Made by a program: the position numbers and the translations under genes. From positions 688,837 to 752,836 of the forward strand of contig MIAG01000002.1 in NCBI GenBank assembly GCA_001829005.1: a stretch of 64,000 nt of DNA, given 5' to 3'. Within the stretch, counting starts at the first letter, position 1, and each line of letters starts with the position of its first letter. This DNA comes from Sphingobacteriia bacterium RIFOXYC2_FULL_35_18 (lineage in GTDB: Bacteria > Bacteroidota > Bacteroidia > Chitinophagales > Chitinophagaceae). This document shows positions 33,750 to 42,783 of this stretch, in pieces. The notes beneath the pieces are model-generated. The model made no database searches and was not told the DNA's origin. It saw only the letters and a program-made list of their open reading frames with translations.

Positions 33750-34301
33750 ATGAAAAAAACACTGATTGCTGCCATTGTAGGCGGTATTGTACTATTTATG
33801 TGGCAATTCCTTTCATGGACCATCATTAATTTGCATGGATCATCTCAGCAGTACACTCCTAATCAAGACAGCATTATGCAAATGCTGAAAACCAATTTAG
33901 ATAAAGAAGGAGGCTATTATATGCCATCTGCTCCTGCTGGAACTTCTTTTGAAGACATGGAAAAAATGGCCATGGCTAATGTAGGTAAACCATGGGCAAG
34001 CGTTCAATACCATGCTTCGCTAGAATACAATATGGGAATGAATATGACGAGAGGATTAATCGCGAATATTTTTATCATATGGTTGCTGTGCTGGATTCTC
34101 GCAAAAATTGCCAACAACAATTTTACTACCACTTTTACAGCTACGCTATTTGTTGGAATAATTGTTTATTTAAACAGCAGCTATACAGGCCATATTTGGT
34201 ACCCCATGTTCGATATAAGGGCATATTTGATTGATGCAATTGTAAGTTGGGGATTAGTAGGTGCTTGGCTTGGCTGGTGGATGAATAGGAGCCAGAAATA
34301 A
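33750..34301 (+). CDS. Conserved hypothetical membrane protein
   Basis: A 183-residue protein with an N-terminal helix (MKKTLIAAIVGGIVLFMWQF), a periplasmic stretch of about 80 residues (DSIMQMLKTNLDKEGGYYM and a segment ending NMGMNMTRG), and three C-terminal helices (about 103-120, 127-145, 160-178). The layout suggests a membrane-anchored protein with one external loop domain. No family is recognised. It is divergent from pepT and ends 30 bases before a strong bidirectional terminator. Confidence 0.6.
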   Translation: MKKTLIAAIVGGIVLFMWQFLSWTIINLHGSSQQYTPNQDSIMQMLKTNLDKEGGYYMPSAPAGTSFEDMEKMAMANVGKPWASVQYHASLEYNMGMNMTRGLIANIFIIWLLCWILAKIANNNFTTTFTATLFVGIIVYLNSSYTGHIWYPMFDIRAYLIDAIVSWGLVGAWLGWWMNRSQK

Positions 34302-34331
34302 TTGATTTATTAAATTGAAATCAACAGTACT

Positions 34332-34359
34332 AAAAGAGACCGGCATGCCGGTCTCTTTT
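34332..34359. terminator. Bidirectional rho-independent terminator
   Basis: A perfect 28-base palindrome (AAAAGAGACCGGCA followed by its exact reverse complement) with a GC-rich core and A/T ends on both sides. It lies between the converging gene at 33750 and the FKBP gene at 34411, so it can end transcription in both directions. Confidence 0.88.
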
Positions 34360-34410
34360 TTATGAAAAGTTTCTACTAATACAATGATTCGAATAATGAT
34401 CAAAGAAGTA

Positions 34411-34866
34411 TTAAGGCGTAATTATAATTGATGGGGGACCGTCTATTGAAACCAATTCTAAATCAAATACCAATTCTTCTCCAGCTAAAGGATGATTGGC
34501 ATCTAATACTACCACCGCTTCTTTTACTTCCACAATAACAACAGGGAAATTTTGCCCTGAACCATTGCTCATATTCAATTGCATTCCTACTTCAGGTACC
34601 ATGTCAGCTGGAAATCTATCTTTAGGAAACTCCATAATCATTTCTTCCTGCTTTGGACCATAGGCCTGATCAGCAGGGATATTGATGGTTCTTTTCTCTC
34701 CAATTACCATACCTGTAACACCGTCGTCAAAACCGGCAATTACCATACCGCTTCCTATTTCAAACTCCAATGGTTCTCTGCCTTCTGATGAATCAAAAGT
34801 ATTGCCATTGGTTAACTTTCCGTGATAATGCACTTTTACCTTATCACCCTTTTTTGCTTGTTGCAT
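34411..34866 (-). CDS. FKBP-type peptidyl-prolyl isomerase (SlyD-like)
   Basis: A 151-residue cytoplasmic prolyl isomerase. The FKBP part is split by an insert-in-flap domain, as in Sly[19 protein letters not shown] (10-27), a [19 protein letters not shown] core, the insert [18 protein letters not shown], and the closing [18 protein letters not shown]. The metal-binding histidine-rich tail of E. coli SlyD is absent, so nickel storage is unlikely. It folds or chaperones nascent proteins. A TACTTTTG -7 box precedes it by 17 bases. Confidence 0.92.
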   Translation of the reverse strand: MQQAKKGDKVKVHYHGKLTNGNTFDSSEGREPLEFEIGSGMVIAGFDDGVTGMVIGEKRTINIPADQAYGPKQEEMIMEFPKDRFPADMVPEVGMQLNMSNGSGQNFPVVIVEVKEAVVVLDANHPLAGEELVFDLELVSIDGPPSIIITP

Positions 34867-34883
34867 AAATTATTATTAAGGGG

Positions 34884-34891
34884 CAAAAGTA
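34884..34891 (-). promoter_or_regulatory. -7 box TACTTTTG for the SlyD-like gene
   Basis: CAAAAGTA on the plus strand, TACTTTTG on the minus strand, fits TAnnTTTG; 17 bases from the start codon. It faces the fmt box on the opposite strand 20 bases away. Confidence 0.55.
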
Positions 34892-34911
34892 CTATCCTTC
34901 GCGCTTAATAT

Positions 34912-34919
34912 TACCTTTG
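34912..34919 (+). promoter_or_regulatory. -7 box TACCTTTG for fmt
   Basis: Exact TAnnTTTG match. Because it overlaps the TTG at 34917 that opens the frame, it also shows that the true fmt start must lie downstream, at ATG 34938. Confidence 0.65.
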
Positions 34920-34937
34920 AAGCCAAATATTTTGGCT

Positions 34938-35855
34938 ATGCGGATTGTTTTTATGGGTACCCCTGATTTTGCCGTGGCTTCTTTAGACGCATTGGTTTGC
35001 AATGGATTCAATGTAGTTTCTGTAGTTACTGCACCTGATAAACCAGCTGGAAGGGGGCTTAAATTAACAGAAAGTGCAGTTAAACAATATGCTGTTTCAA
35101 AAGGAATTCCAGTTCTTCAGCCCATAAAATTAAAAGATCCGGCATTTATAGCATCATTAAAAGACTTACAAGCAGATATACAAATTGTGGTTGCATTTAG
35201 AATGTTACCTGAGATTGTATGGAATATGCCAAAAATGGGGACATTAAATGTACATGGTTCTTTACTACCTCAATATCGTGGTGCTGCTCCTATTAATTGG
35301 GCAGTAATGAATGGGGAAAAACAAACCGGCGTTACTACATTTAAATTAAAGCACGAAATAGATACTGGTGATATTTTATTACAAGAATCCATGCCTATTG
35401 GTGAAGATGAAACAGCTACAGAAGTGCATGATCGAATGAAAATAATTGGGGCCAATTTATTGGTAAAAACCTTGCAGCAAATGATGGAAGGAACCATTCA
35501 AGAGACTCCGCAAGTGCTTACTGCAGAAACAAAACATGCGCCCAAAATTTTTACCAAAGACTGCACTATTCAATGGAATCAATCTGCGGAACAACTACAT
35601 AATTTAGTTAGGGGGTTAGCACAGTTCCCAGGAGCTATTACCCAATTAGATGGTAAAATCTTGAAAGTTTTCAAAAGTCAAAAAGAAATTGTTGTACATC
35701 AAAATGAAGTAGGCAAGGTGTTTACAGACAATAAAACATATTTAAAGTTTAGTTGCAGTAATGGGTATTTACATATTATTGATCTACAATTAGAAGGCAA
35801 GAAAAGAATGCCTATTACCGATTTTTTAAGGGGATATAAGCCAACAGTTTCTTAA
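34938..35855 (+). CDS. fmt: Methionyl-tRNA formyltransferase
   Basis: Formylates initiator Met-tRNA with 10-formyl-THF. From ATG 34938 the 305-residue protein begins MRIVFMGTPDFAVASL, the family start. The formyltransferase core has PDKPAGRGLKL (tRNA-contacting loop), NVHGSLLPQYRGAAPIN with catalytic Asn104 and His106, and IDTGDILL with Asp142-type proton acceptor. The C-terminal OB-like domain runs from about residue 205. The frame opens earlier at TTG 34917, but that TTG lies inside the promoter box. It converges on the rhodanese/thioredoxin gene with a 4-base gap. Confidence 0.96.
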   Translation: MRIVFMGTPDFAVASLDALVCNGFNVVSVVTAPDKPAGRGLKLTESAVKQYAVSKGIPVLQPIKLKDPAFIASLKDLQADIQIVVAFRMLPEIVWNMPKMGTLNVHGSLLPQYRGAAPINWAVMNGEKQTGVTTFKLKHEIDTGDILLQESMPIGEDETATEVHDRMKIIGANLLVKTLQQMMEGTIQETPQVLTAETKHAPKIFTKDCTIQWNQSAEQLHNLVRGLAQFPGAITQLDGKILKVFKSQKEIVVHQNEVGKVFTDNKTYLKFSCSNGYLHIIDLQLEGKKRMPITDFLRGYKPTVS

Positions 35856-35859
35856 ACAA

Positions 35860-36594
35860 TTATTGAATGGCAGCAGCTAAAGTTGCATAGTCAACAATTC
35901 CTTGTTTTCTCCAAGTTTCTTTGCCATTTTTAAATACAATAAATGTAGGCAAGCCTTCAGAACGCAATTGTTTCATTACTTCAATATCTATACCTCCGTC
36001 TACTTTTACCAAGTTAAACTGGGTTCCTTTTTCCTTTATTAATTGTTGTACTATGGGTTCCATTTTTACGCAAGGGGGGCACCATTCTGCACCTATATCT
36101 ACTAATACAATTCCAGTTTTTGTACTTGCGGTGAATGCAGCCATACTCAGTTCTTCTCTAGCTGCTTTTGACTCTAGTGGTTTACCCTCCATACGCCAAG
36201 CAGAAGTGCCTCCACGCAAGTTGCTTACATCTGCAAAACCATTTTGTTTCATCCAAGTCATTGCTTCTGCACTTCTTATACCGGAAGCACAGTACACCAA
36301 AACTGGCTTGGTTTTATCTATATGTTGAACCCTTTCTGTAAATTCTTTTTCATCAAGCCAGTTAGCTTGCAATGCATTATTAAAATGGCCTCCCTGAAAT
36401 TCACCTGCAGTTCTAACATCTAGAATTTGAATCCCCGGTGTTTTCATTTTTTGTTCAAAAGCAGCAACTGAAATGGTTCCGCCAGTCTGTGTATTTGCTT
36501 CACTTTCATTTGATGATACTGAACTTTCACTAGGTGCAGAATTACACGCAAGAACAACAAAGAATAAGGCAATACTAAATAGAGGTAATTTCAT
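35860..36594 (-). CDS. Rhodanese-thioredoxin fusion lipoprotein
   Basis: A 244-residue two-domain protein. The lipoprotein signal ends in LAC with lipidated Cys17, so it acts outside the cytoplasm, anchored to a membrane. Residues 40-140 are a rhodanese domain with the active-site loop VYCASGIRS (Cys persulfide). Residues 145-244 are a thioredoxin domain with WCPPC, a DsbA/TlpA-type reactive pair, and the cis-Pro of GLPTF. A combined sulfur-transfer and thiol-oxidoreductase role in the periplasm is inferred. It starts one base after the LysM gene and is cotranscribed with it. Confidence 0.85.
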   Translation of the reverse strand: MKLPLFSIALFFVVLACNSAPSESSVSSNESEANTQTGGTISVAAFEQKMKTPGIQILDVRTAGEFQGGHFNNALQANWLDEKEFTERVQHIDKTKPVLVYCASGIRSAEAMTWMKQNGFADVSNLRGGTSAWRMEGKPLESKAAREELSMAAFTASTKTGIVLVDIGAEWCPPCVKMEPIVQQLIKEKGTQFNLVKVDGGIDIEVMKQLRSEGLPTFIVFKNGKETWRKQGIVDYATLAAAIQ

Positions 36595-36595
36595 A

Positions 36596-37708
36596 TTATT
36601 GTAAATAAGTAATTGTAACAGAAAATGGCAAATCGTTTTTCCCTAAAGCAGCTGCAGTTGCATTGCTAACCCTCATCATTAAAGCAGGTGCACCTTTAAT
36701 TTCAGGAACTGGCCCTAAAACTCTTGCACAAACAGTTTTATTATCTGCGGTGGTAATTCTCACTATAGTTCCAGGCAAAACATCATTCAACAATGCATAA
36801 AATTTTCTATCGGAAAATCCACTAACCGATTTGAAAGTTCCTACATCGCCTGCTTTATTAATTTTGTTTTTAGTTGATTCGTCCATATTATAAACTAAAC
36901 CAAAATAACCTTCGTCATTGGGTTTGGGTAGATAACGCAAATCTTCCTCACTAATTCTATATTCTGTTGGGGCTACTTTGTTGGCTTCCTTAAATTGATC
37001 TACTGGAACAGGAGCTGGAACAATATTAGCGGCTGCTTCTGCATCTTTCTTTGCTCGATCCGCAGCTGCTTTTGCAAAAAACTTGTCGGTCTCTGTTAAT
37101 GGCTTCATCTCTCCTTTCTTCATTTCTCGACTTCCATCTACAGCAGCATCCATTACGTTGGGATCTTTTAATGGCGGGTTTTCAACTGGTGCACCAATTA
37201 CGGGCGGTTTAACAAAAACTTGGGTGTTGGCTGCAGGGGCATCAGCTTTCATTGCAGCCAGTTTTGATCCGCCTATAAAGCCAATTACAATTGCTTGTCC
37301 ATTTTTTAAAACATCCGTTTTTAAATCATTCCATTCACGCAAATTGGCCAAGGGAACTTTATAATATCGTTGACTAAGTCTAAATAAATTTTCGCCTTTG
37401 CCTGCAATATGATATACGGGTTCACTGGTTGCAAATTCCTGTTGCTGTACCAAATTATCTTCCGACAATGGAATTCTCAATTTAACGCCTAAGGGTAAAA
37501 CAGCATTCGCGTTTAAATTATTATAAGCTGCAATTTGCCTTGGCGTTGCCCCATAAATTCTACTTAATACCGATAGGGTTTCTTTTCCTTTAACAGTATG
37601 GTTAATATAGAGGTCACCTGTAGGGCCTGCTGCAATTAATTTATCCTGTGCAATAACTGCATGGGTGCAAAAAAGTAATGCTAAAAACAAATATTTCTTC
37701 AGGTACAT
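36596..37708 (-). CDS. LysM-domain cell-wall-associated protein
   Basis: A 370-residue exported protein. The signal peptide ends at HAVIAQ; two LysM peptidoglycan-binding motifs follow: HTVKGKETLSVLSRIYGAT (about 36-55) with LPLGVKLRIP, and YHIAGKGENLFRLSQRYYK (about 90-108) with LKNGQAIVIG. A low-complexity Ala/Lys/Pro linker leads to a C-terminal domain (about 260-370, LVYNMDESTKNKINKAGDV and beyond) of unknown fold. ATG 37708 is chosen over 37753 because it gives the clean signal peptide and lies 18 bases after a -7 box. Confidence 0.8.
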   Translation of the reverse strand: MYLKKYLFLALLFCTHAVIAQDKLIAAGPTGDLYINHTVKGKETLSVLSRIYGATPRQIAAYNNLNANAVLPLGVKLRIPLSEDNLVQQQEFATSEPVYHIAGKGENLFRLSQRYYKVPLANLREWNDLKTDVLKNGQAIVIGFIGGSKLAAMKADAPAANTQVFVKPPVIGAPVENPPLKDPNVMDAAVDGSREMKKGEMKPLTETDKFFAKAAADRAKKDAEAAANIVPAPVPVDQFKEANKVAPTEYRISEEDLRYLPKPNDEGYFGLVYNMDESTKNKINKAGDVGTFKSVSGFSDRKFYALLNDVLPGTIVRITTADNKTVCARVLGPVPEIKGAPALMMRVSNATAAALGKNDLPFSVTITYLQ

Positions 37709-37726
37709 GAGATAATAAATAGGGTG

Positions 37727-37734
37727 CAAAGTTA
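37727..37734 (-). promoter_or_regulatory. -7 box TAACTTTG for the LysM gene
   Basis: CAAAGTTA on the plus strand reads TAACTTTG on the minus strand; 18 bases before the LysM start and overlapping the end of rsmF. It would let the last two genes of the long run be transcribed separately. Confidence 0.5.
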
Positions 37735-39090
37735 ATCTTTTAATATTCTCCATTCAGCAGGATAATAATTATTGATCCGATTGGGCAAAACTTTAACCAA
37801 TCCAAGCATAACCCCTTCAAACTGTACCCAATTCCAGCCTATTGAAGCATTGTCAGGCATGAAATTTCCTCTTTTCAAAAAGTGCAAAGCCTGTTCTTTG
37901 CTTACAGGCAAAAAACTAAACCCATTTTTGGGCAATACCGAAACGGCCCACTCGTGTGATGGAATTAGTGCATTACCCTTGAATTCTCCTATTTCTATCC
38001 CTGCTTTTTTTATATATAATCTGCCAGCTAATTCTTGTATAGTACTTAAAAAAGGGGCTGACACTCTTCTTATTGCATTGTTTTGTTTAAAGTATGCTGC
38101 TGATAAGTCGTTCACTATATACGGGTCCAATGCTGCTATTTCGGTCTTAGTCAATTTGGTTAATGGGACTTCTTTTAGTCTGCCACCAAACTGATTTTGT
38201 TGTTGTTTAAATGCTGCCAAATAAAAACCCTCACCTTTTACCAAATAGGGATAAAACCGATATCCCCAAGCTTGTTTTTGAGGTGATTGAGTTGTTACAA
38301 TATTCCAAGATGGATCTGTTTTAATTGGGCAAGATTCCATATTCATTTGGTCTACTATCCAATCAGCAATGGATTCATCTTCAGCTTCAGAATAGGAACA
38401 GGTTGAATACAATAGTATTCCGTCCTGTTTTAAACATGGAATAATTGAAGCCAGTATTCTTTCTTGTCTTTCACTGCAATGAATCACATTTTGTTCGCTC
38501 CACTCTTCAATTGCTTGAGGGTCTTTTCGAAATAAACCACTTCCACTACATGGCGCATCCACTACAATTACATCAAAATAGCCAACAAAGTCTTTAAAAT
38601 GATCTGGGTCATTATTGGTAACAACCATATTGGGCAATCCCCACTTAGTTGTATTTTCTACCAATATAGCAGCACGAGATTTGATTACATCATTACTCAC
38701 CACCAAACCTTCAGTAAAAATTGAAGCCAACAAGGTAGTTTTACCACCTGGTGCGGCACACAAGTCTAATACTTTTAAACCTTTTTTAGGACCAGGAATT
38801 AATTCATTAATAGCGTGTTGCAAAAACATTGAACTGGCTTCTTGTACATAATAGGCACCCGCATGAAATAATGGATCCATAGTAAAAGAAGGTCTTGCAT
38901 TTAAGTAAAACCCATCGTTGCACCATGGTACTTGTGCAGACCTATATTCATTTAATACATCGCTGGGTTTAAAGGGGTTCAACCGAATACTAGTTACTTG
39001 TTCCCCAGAAGTATGCACCCCTTCAAATGCTGCTTTATCAAAGCCTTTTACATTTGCTAAAGAATCAATCAATTGCTTGGGTAAATCCAC
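37732..39090 (-). CDS. rsmF: 16S rRNA m5C methyltransferase, RsmF/YebU type
   Basis: SAM-dependent cytosine-5 methyltransferase of the NOL1/NOP2/sun family; 452 residues. The SAM site reads LDLCAAPGGKTTLLAS, with VSNDVIKSRAAIL after it; the two catalytic cysteines are in DAPCSGSGLFRKDP and STCSYSEAEDE. The C-terminal RsmF-specific region ending NNYYPAEWRILKD separates it from RsmB. The start codon is GTG at 39088-39090, two bases after the pntB stop, with no ATG nearby. It belongs to the thyA-pnt run. Confidence 0.92.
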   Translation of the reverse strand: MDLPKQLIDSLANVKGFDKAAFEGVHTSGEQVTSIRLNPFKPSDVLNEYRSAQVPWCNDGFYLNARPSFTMDPLFHAGAYYVQEASSMFLQHAINELIPGPKKGLKVLDLCAAPGGKTTLLASIFTEGLVVSNDVIKSRAAILVENTTKWGLPNMVVTNNDPDHFKDFVGYFDVIVVDAPCSGSGLFRKDPQAIEEWSEQNVIHCSERQERILASIIPCLKQDGILLYSTCSYSEAEDESIADWIVDQMNMESCPIKTDPSWNIVTTQSPQKQAWGYRFYPYLVKGEGFYLAAFKQQQNQFGGRLKEVPLTKLTKTEIAALDPYIVNDLSAAYFKQNNAIRRVSAPFLSTIQELAGRLYIKKAGIEIGEFKGNALIPSHEWAVSVLPKNGFSFLPVSKEQALHFLKRGNFMPDNASIGWNWVQFEGVMLGLVKVLPNRINNYYPAEWRILKD

Positions 39091-39092
39091 TG

Positions 39093-40520
39093 CTAGATTG
39101 CTTTTATTTCTGCAACTAATTTTTGTAAAGCGGCTTTTGCATCGCCAAATAACATGGATGTTTTAGGCTGAAAAAATAATGCATTTTCAATACCTGCATA
39201 ACCTGGCTTCATGCTTCGCTTATTTACAATTACCGTTTTCGCCTGTTCTACTTCTAAAATTGGCATTCCATAAATAGGTGAAGCAGGGTCCGTTTTAGCA
39301 GCAGGATTCACTACATCATTTGCTCCTAAAATAAGCACTACATCCGTTGATTTAAATTCATTGTTTGCATCTTCCATTTCTAATAATGAATCATAATTAA
39401 CATCTGCCTCTGCTAATAATACATTCATATGGCCAGGCATTCTACCTGCCACAGGATGAATGGCATATTTAACTTCTACTCCTTTTTCTTCTAATAATTG
39501 TTCTAGTTCGTGACAAATATGTTGAGCTTGTGCCACCGCTAACCCATACCCAGGAACAATCATCACTTTGCTTGCATAACTCATACAAACCGCAGCATCA
39601 GTAATGGATATTTCTTTATAACTACCAGTAATAGCTTGCTGCTCCCCTTTTGAAGATGCGCCAAAAGAACCCAATAAGACATTCATTAAACTACGGTTCA
39701 TTGCTTTACACATCAGAATGGTTAACAATGTACCAGCTGCACCAACCAAGATTCCTCCTGTGAGCATTACTTGATTATCGTATAAAAATCCTCCGCATGC
39801 TGCGGCAACACCAGTAAAAGAATTTAAGAGAGAAATGACTACAGGCATATCAGCTCCCCCTATAGGCAAAACAAATAATACACCATATAAAACTGCAGCA
39901 GCCGTAATAAAATAAAACCAATAATAATTGGTGATAGAGATATTGTACACTAAATAAGTTGCAACACCTACAATAGCTAGTAACAGAATGTTATTTGCAA
40001 TCTGTTGACCATTAAATGCCAAGTCCTTTACAGAACCATTTAGCTTTCCCCAAGCAATCATGCTGCCTGCAAATGAAATAGTACCAATAATTAATCCTGC
40101 AAAAATGATTAATAGAGTAGCCCCATCTAAACTTCCAGCAGCAGCATACATATTATCTTGAACCAACATTGGATGAGTTAAATGCTGGAACTCAATGATA
40201 GAAATTAAAGCAGCACAAGCACCTCCCATTCCATTAAATAGACTTACCATTTCGGGCATAGAAGTCATTTTCACTTTTTTTGCTGCTAGGGTTCCTGCAA
40301 TGGTACCCACAGCTAATCCGCCAAAAATCCAACCGTAATTTTCTAACTTGACTCCATCTTTACTATATAAAAATATGGTACCCAATATAGCAATGGCCAT
40401 TCCTGCTGCTGCTACCCAATTTCCTTTTCGAGCGGTATCAGGATGAGACAACATTTTAAGCCCTACTATAAAACTAACAGAGCCTAATAAGTAACAGAGT
40501 GTAAGCAAATTTATTTCCAT
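39093..40520 (-). CDS. pntB: NAD(P) transhydrogenase beta subunit
   Basis: Proton-translocating transhydrogenase, NADP-binding and membrane subunit; 475 residues. About nine hydrophobic helices occupy residues 1-265; the C-terminal NADP-binding dIII domain carries VPGYGLAVAQAQH, HPVAGRMPGHMNVLLAEA, GANDVVNPAA and KRSMKPGYAG, all diagnostic. With PntA1 and PntA2 it makes NADPH from NADH using the proton gradient. ATG 40520 lies one base after the pntA2 stop; a longer start at 40574 would overlap it and is rejected. Confidence 0.95.
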   Translation of the reverse strand: MEINLLTLCYLLGSVSFIVGLKMLSHPDTARKGNWVAAAGMAIAILGTIFLYSKDGVKLENYGWIFGGLAVGTIAGTLAAKKVKMTSMPEMVSLFNGMGGACAALISIIEFQHLTHPMLVQDNMYAAAGSLDGATLLIIFAGLIIGTISFAGSMIAWGKLNGSVKDLAFNGQQIANNILLLAIVGVATYLVYNISITNYYWFYFITAAAVLYGVLFVLPIGGADMPVVISLLNSFTGVAAACGGFLYDNQVMLTGGILVGAAGTLLTILMCKAMNRSLMNVLLGSFGASSKGEQQAITGSYKEISITDAAVCMSYASKVMIVPGYGLAVAQAQHICHELEQLLEEKGVEVKYAIHPVAGRMPGHMNVLLAEADVNYDSLLEMEDANNEFKSTDVVLILGANDVVNPAAKTDPASPIYGMPILEVEQAKTVIVNKRSMKPGYAGIENALFFQPKTSMLFGDAKAALQKLVAEIKAI

Positions 40521-40521
40521 G

Positions 40522-40830
40522 TTATTTTTTCTTCTTAAACATTTCCAACATTCTATCAGTAACCACAAATCCACCTACCACATTTAATGTACCCAACACT
40601 ACCGCTAAAAAACCAATAATTAATGCTGGTATATCATCAGCCGAAACCTGTCCCATTACAATGATCGCTCCAATGATTACAACGCCGTGTATAGCATTGG
40701 CTCCACTCATTAAAGGGGTATGTAACACACTAGGAACACGACCAATTACTTCTATACCTAAAAAAATAGATAAGATTACGATATAAATTATCTGGATATG
40801 TTCTTGTAAATAAGCTAAAAAAGTATTCAT
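40522..40830 (-). CDS. pntA2: NAD(P) transhydrogenase alpha-2 (membrane) subunit
   Basis: A 102-residue membrane subunit (dII-alpha) with three to four helices: FLAYLQEHIQIIYIVILSIF, then GVVIIGAIIVMG and a final helix, with the conserved VPSVLHTPLMSGANAIHGV segment. In this organism the alpha subunit is split into two genes, as in Rhodospirillum, with the soluble NAD-binding part as pntA1 just upstream. The stop codon is one base from the pntB start. Confidence 0.94.
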   Translation of the reverse strand: MNTFLAYLQEHIQIIYIVILSIFLGIEVIGRVPSVLHTPLMSGANAIHGVVIIGAIIVMGQVSADDIPALIIGFLAVVLGTLNVVGGFVVTDRMLEMFKKKK

Positions 40831-40840
40831 ACTAAATTAA

Positions 40841-41968
40841 TTAAGATGCAAGCAATGATTGTATTCGATCGTTTACTACAGCACCACCGTGTGCCATGCA
40901 ACAGCCTTTTACTATATCGTCTTCAAAATTTAAATGAATTGCCCCTTCTTTGGTTAAAATCAATTGCAAAAAATTAAACATATTCTTACCGTAAACTTTG
41001 CTAGCATCTGCAGGCATATCGGATGCCAATTGACTATTTCCAACTAATGTAACACCATGTAATTGAATAGTGGCATTGTTTTGGACACCAAAAACATTAC
41101 CCCCTGTAGATGCAGCTAAATCAACAACAACTGCTCCCGGCTTCATCGTTTTGAGCATGTTTTCATCAATCAATAATGGAGCAGGCTTCCCTTGTAATTG
41201 TGCAGTTGCAATAATTACATCAGATTTAGCTACAGATAAGGCTAAACGTTCTTTTTGTTTTTGTTTAAATTCCTCCGTTTGTTCTACTGCATATCCGCCT
41301 GCAGCTGAAGCGTCTGCTGCACCATCCACTTCAATGAACTTAGCGCCTAAACTCATTACTTCCTCTTTAACTGCAGGACGAGTATCAGAAACTTCTACAA
41401 CGGCCCCCAATCTCTTAGCTGTTGCTACAGCTTGAAGTCCTGCAACACCAGCACCCAACACCATTAGTTTTGCTGGAGGAATACTTCCAGCAGCTGTCAT
41501 GAACATTGGGAAATATCTAGGCAACAAATTAGCTGCTTTTAAAACTGCTTTATACCCGGCAATATTCGCCTGACTACTTAAAACATCCATGGATTGTGCA
41601 CGGGTTGTTCGAGGAATCATATCTAAACTGAAAACAGTGAAGCCATTTGAAGCCCATGCTTTCATTAATTGAAAATTGAATAAAGGTTGAAATACCCCAA
41701 TCAAAATTACCCCCTTCTGTGTTTTTGCTAATTCATCATCTGGAATACTCCAATAACTCAATAAAATAGAAGCAGAAGATAAAACGGTATTTCTGTTAGT
41801 AACTGTTGCACCCGCTGTTACATACAATTCATTATTCGCAAATGCATTAGCCCCAGCATCTTCCTCTACCATCACTTCTATACCCTGTTTAACCAATGGA
41901 ACCAACTGTTCTGGCAACATTGCTACTCTATTTTCTCCGGCAGGTTCTTTAAGGATACCAATTATCAT
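40841..41968 (-). CDS. pntA1: NAD(P) transhydrogenase alpha-1 (NAD-binding) subunit
   Basis: A 375-residue soluble NAD(H)-binding dI subunit related to alanine dehydrogenase. It begins MIIGILKEPAGENRVAM, has a Q-rich dimer region, LPRYFPMFMTAAGSIPPA, and the Rossmann motif LGAGVAGLQAVATAKRLGA. The mobile loop and SDTRPAVKEEVMSLGAKF are typical. No membrane helices are present, which fits the split alpha. It starts 17 bases after the methyltransferase gene and leads the pntA1-pntA2-pntB block. Confidence 0.95.
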   Translation of the reverse strand: MIIGILKEPAGENRVAMLPEQLVPLVKQGIEVMVEEDAGANAFANNELYVTAGATVTNRNTVLSSASILLSYWSIPDDELAKTQKGVILIGVFQPLFNFQLMKAWASNGFTVFSLDMIPRTTRAQSMDVLSSQANIAGYKAVLKAANLLPRYFPMFMTAAGSIPPAKLMVLGAGVAGLQAVATAKRLGAVVEVSDTRPAVKEEVMSLGAKFIEVDGAADASAAGGYAVEQTEEFKQKQKERLALSVAKSDVIIATAQLQGKPAPLLIDENMLKTMKPGAVVVDLAASTGGNVFGVQNNATIQLHGVTLVGNSQLASDMPADASKVYGKNMFNFLQLILTKEGAIHLNFEDDIVKGCCMAHGGAVVNDRIQSLLAS

Positions 41969-41985
41969 GTATGTAAGTTAATTCA

Positions 41986-42783
41986 TTAAAACTGAACTAT
42001 AAAATGCTGCTTTTTCTTTTGTTCCTTTCTGAAAAAAACCAATCCAATAAAAAACAAATCGATGGTCAATGTAACACTATCATCTTCTTTTATTGCAGCC
42101 CAAGCCTGCTCCATTTCTTTACTCCAATGTATGTCATCAAAAACCAGAACCGAATTCTCATGTAGATTAGGCTTTAACATATTAAAATACCTTATTGTTG
42201 GCTCAAATTGATGATTCCCGTCAATAAAGACAAAGTCTAAAATATTATTTTTCTGAAGCACGTTGCTTAACGTTTCATCAAAATTCCCTACTATTTGCTC
42301 AATATTATGAAGTCCTATATGCTGAAAATGACGTTCTGCTTGCTTTGCAATTTCAGGAGCTCCTTCCATAGTGATTACTAAACCATTATGATTCGCAGCT
42401 GCTAAATAACTAGTAGTAATTCCCAATGAAGTTCCCAATTCTAGTATGGTAGAAGAGCCAAAATAATTGACCAATCTAAACAACAATTGACCAAACTTTT
42501 TGGGCTTTAATGAGCTCTTGGCTATAGAAGAAATAGTTCGCGAATCGTTTTTATTTACTCTTGATCCAGCCCCAAAATCTGTTACAGCAATTGAAGTATT
42601 ATTGTACAAAAGCTCTTCTCTTGCAGCTTCAATTAATGGGAAAACATAGAAATTTCTATCATCAATAAAAACCTTCTCAACTAGTTCAAATACAAAGGGT
42701 GAATGTATTCCATGCCCTTTTGAGTTGGAAGACTTCATCCAATAATGTATATAGCGCAACCCAAGCTGAAAAGGAGAATACAT
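41986..42783 (-). CDS. Class I SAM-dependent methyltransferase (O-methyltransferase-like)
   Basis: A 265-residue cytoplasmic methyltransferase. The SAM motif ELGTSLGITTSYLAAA (about 138-153) and acidic ITMEGAP are followed by FVFIDGNHQFEPTIRYF, in which the DGNH motif resembles catechol/sugar O-methyltransferases and the Methyltransf_24 group. An N-terminal SPFVFELVEKVF segment is typical of this Bacteroidota subgroup. The substrate is unknown. Its ATG overlaps the preceding stop as TAATG. Its place between folA and pnt is not obviously functional. Confidence 0.78.
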   Translation of the reverse strand: MYSPFQLGLRYIHYWMKSSNSKGHGIHSPFVFELVEKVFIDDRNFYVFPLIEAAREELLYNNTSIAVTDFGAGSRVNKNDSRTISSIAKSSLKPKKFGQLLFRLVNYFGSSTILELGTSLGITTSYLAAANHNGLVITMEGAPEIAKQAERHFQHIGLHNIEQIVGNFDETLSNVLQKNNILDFVFIDGNHQFEPTIRYFNMLKPNLHENSVLVFDDIHWSKEMEQAWAAIKEDDSVTLTIDLFFIGLVFFRKEQKKKQHFIVQF

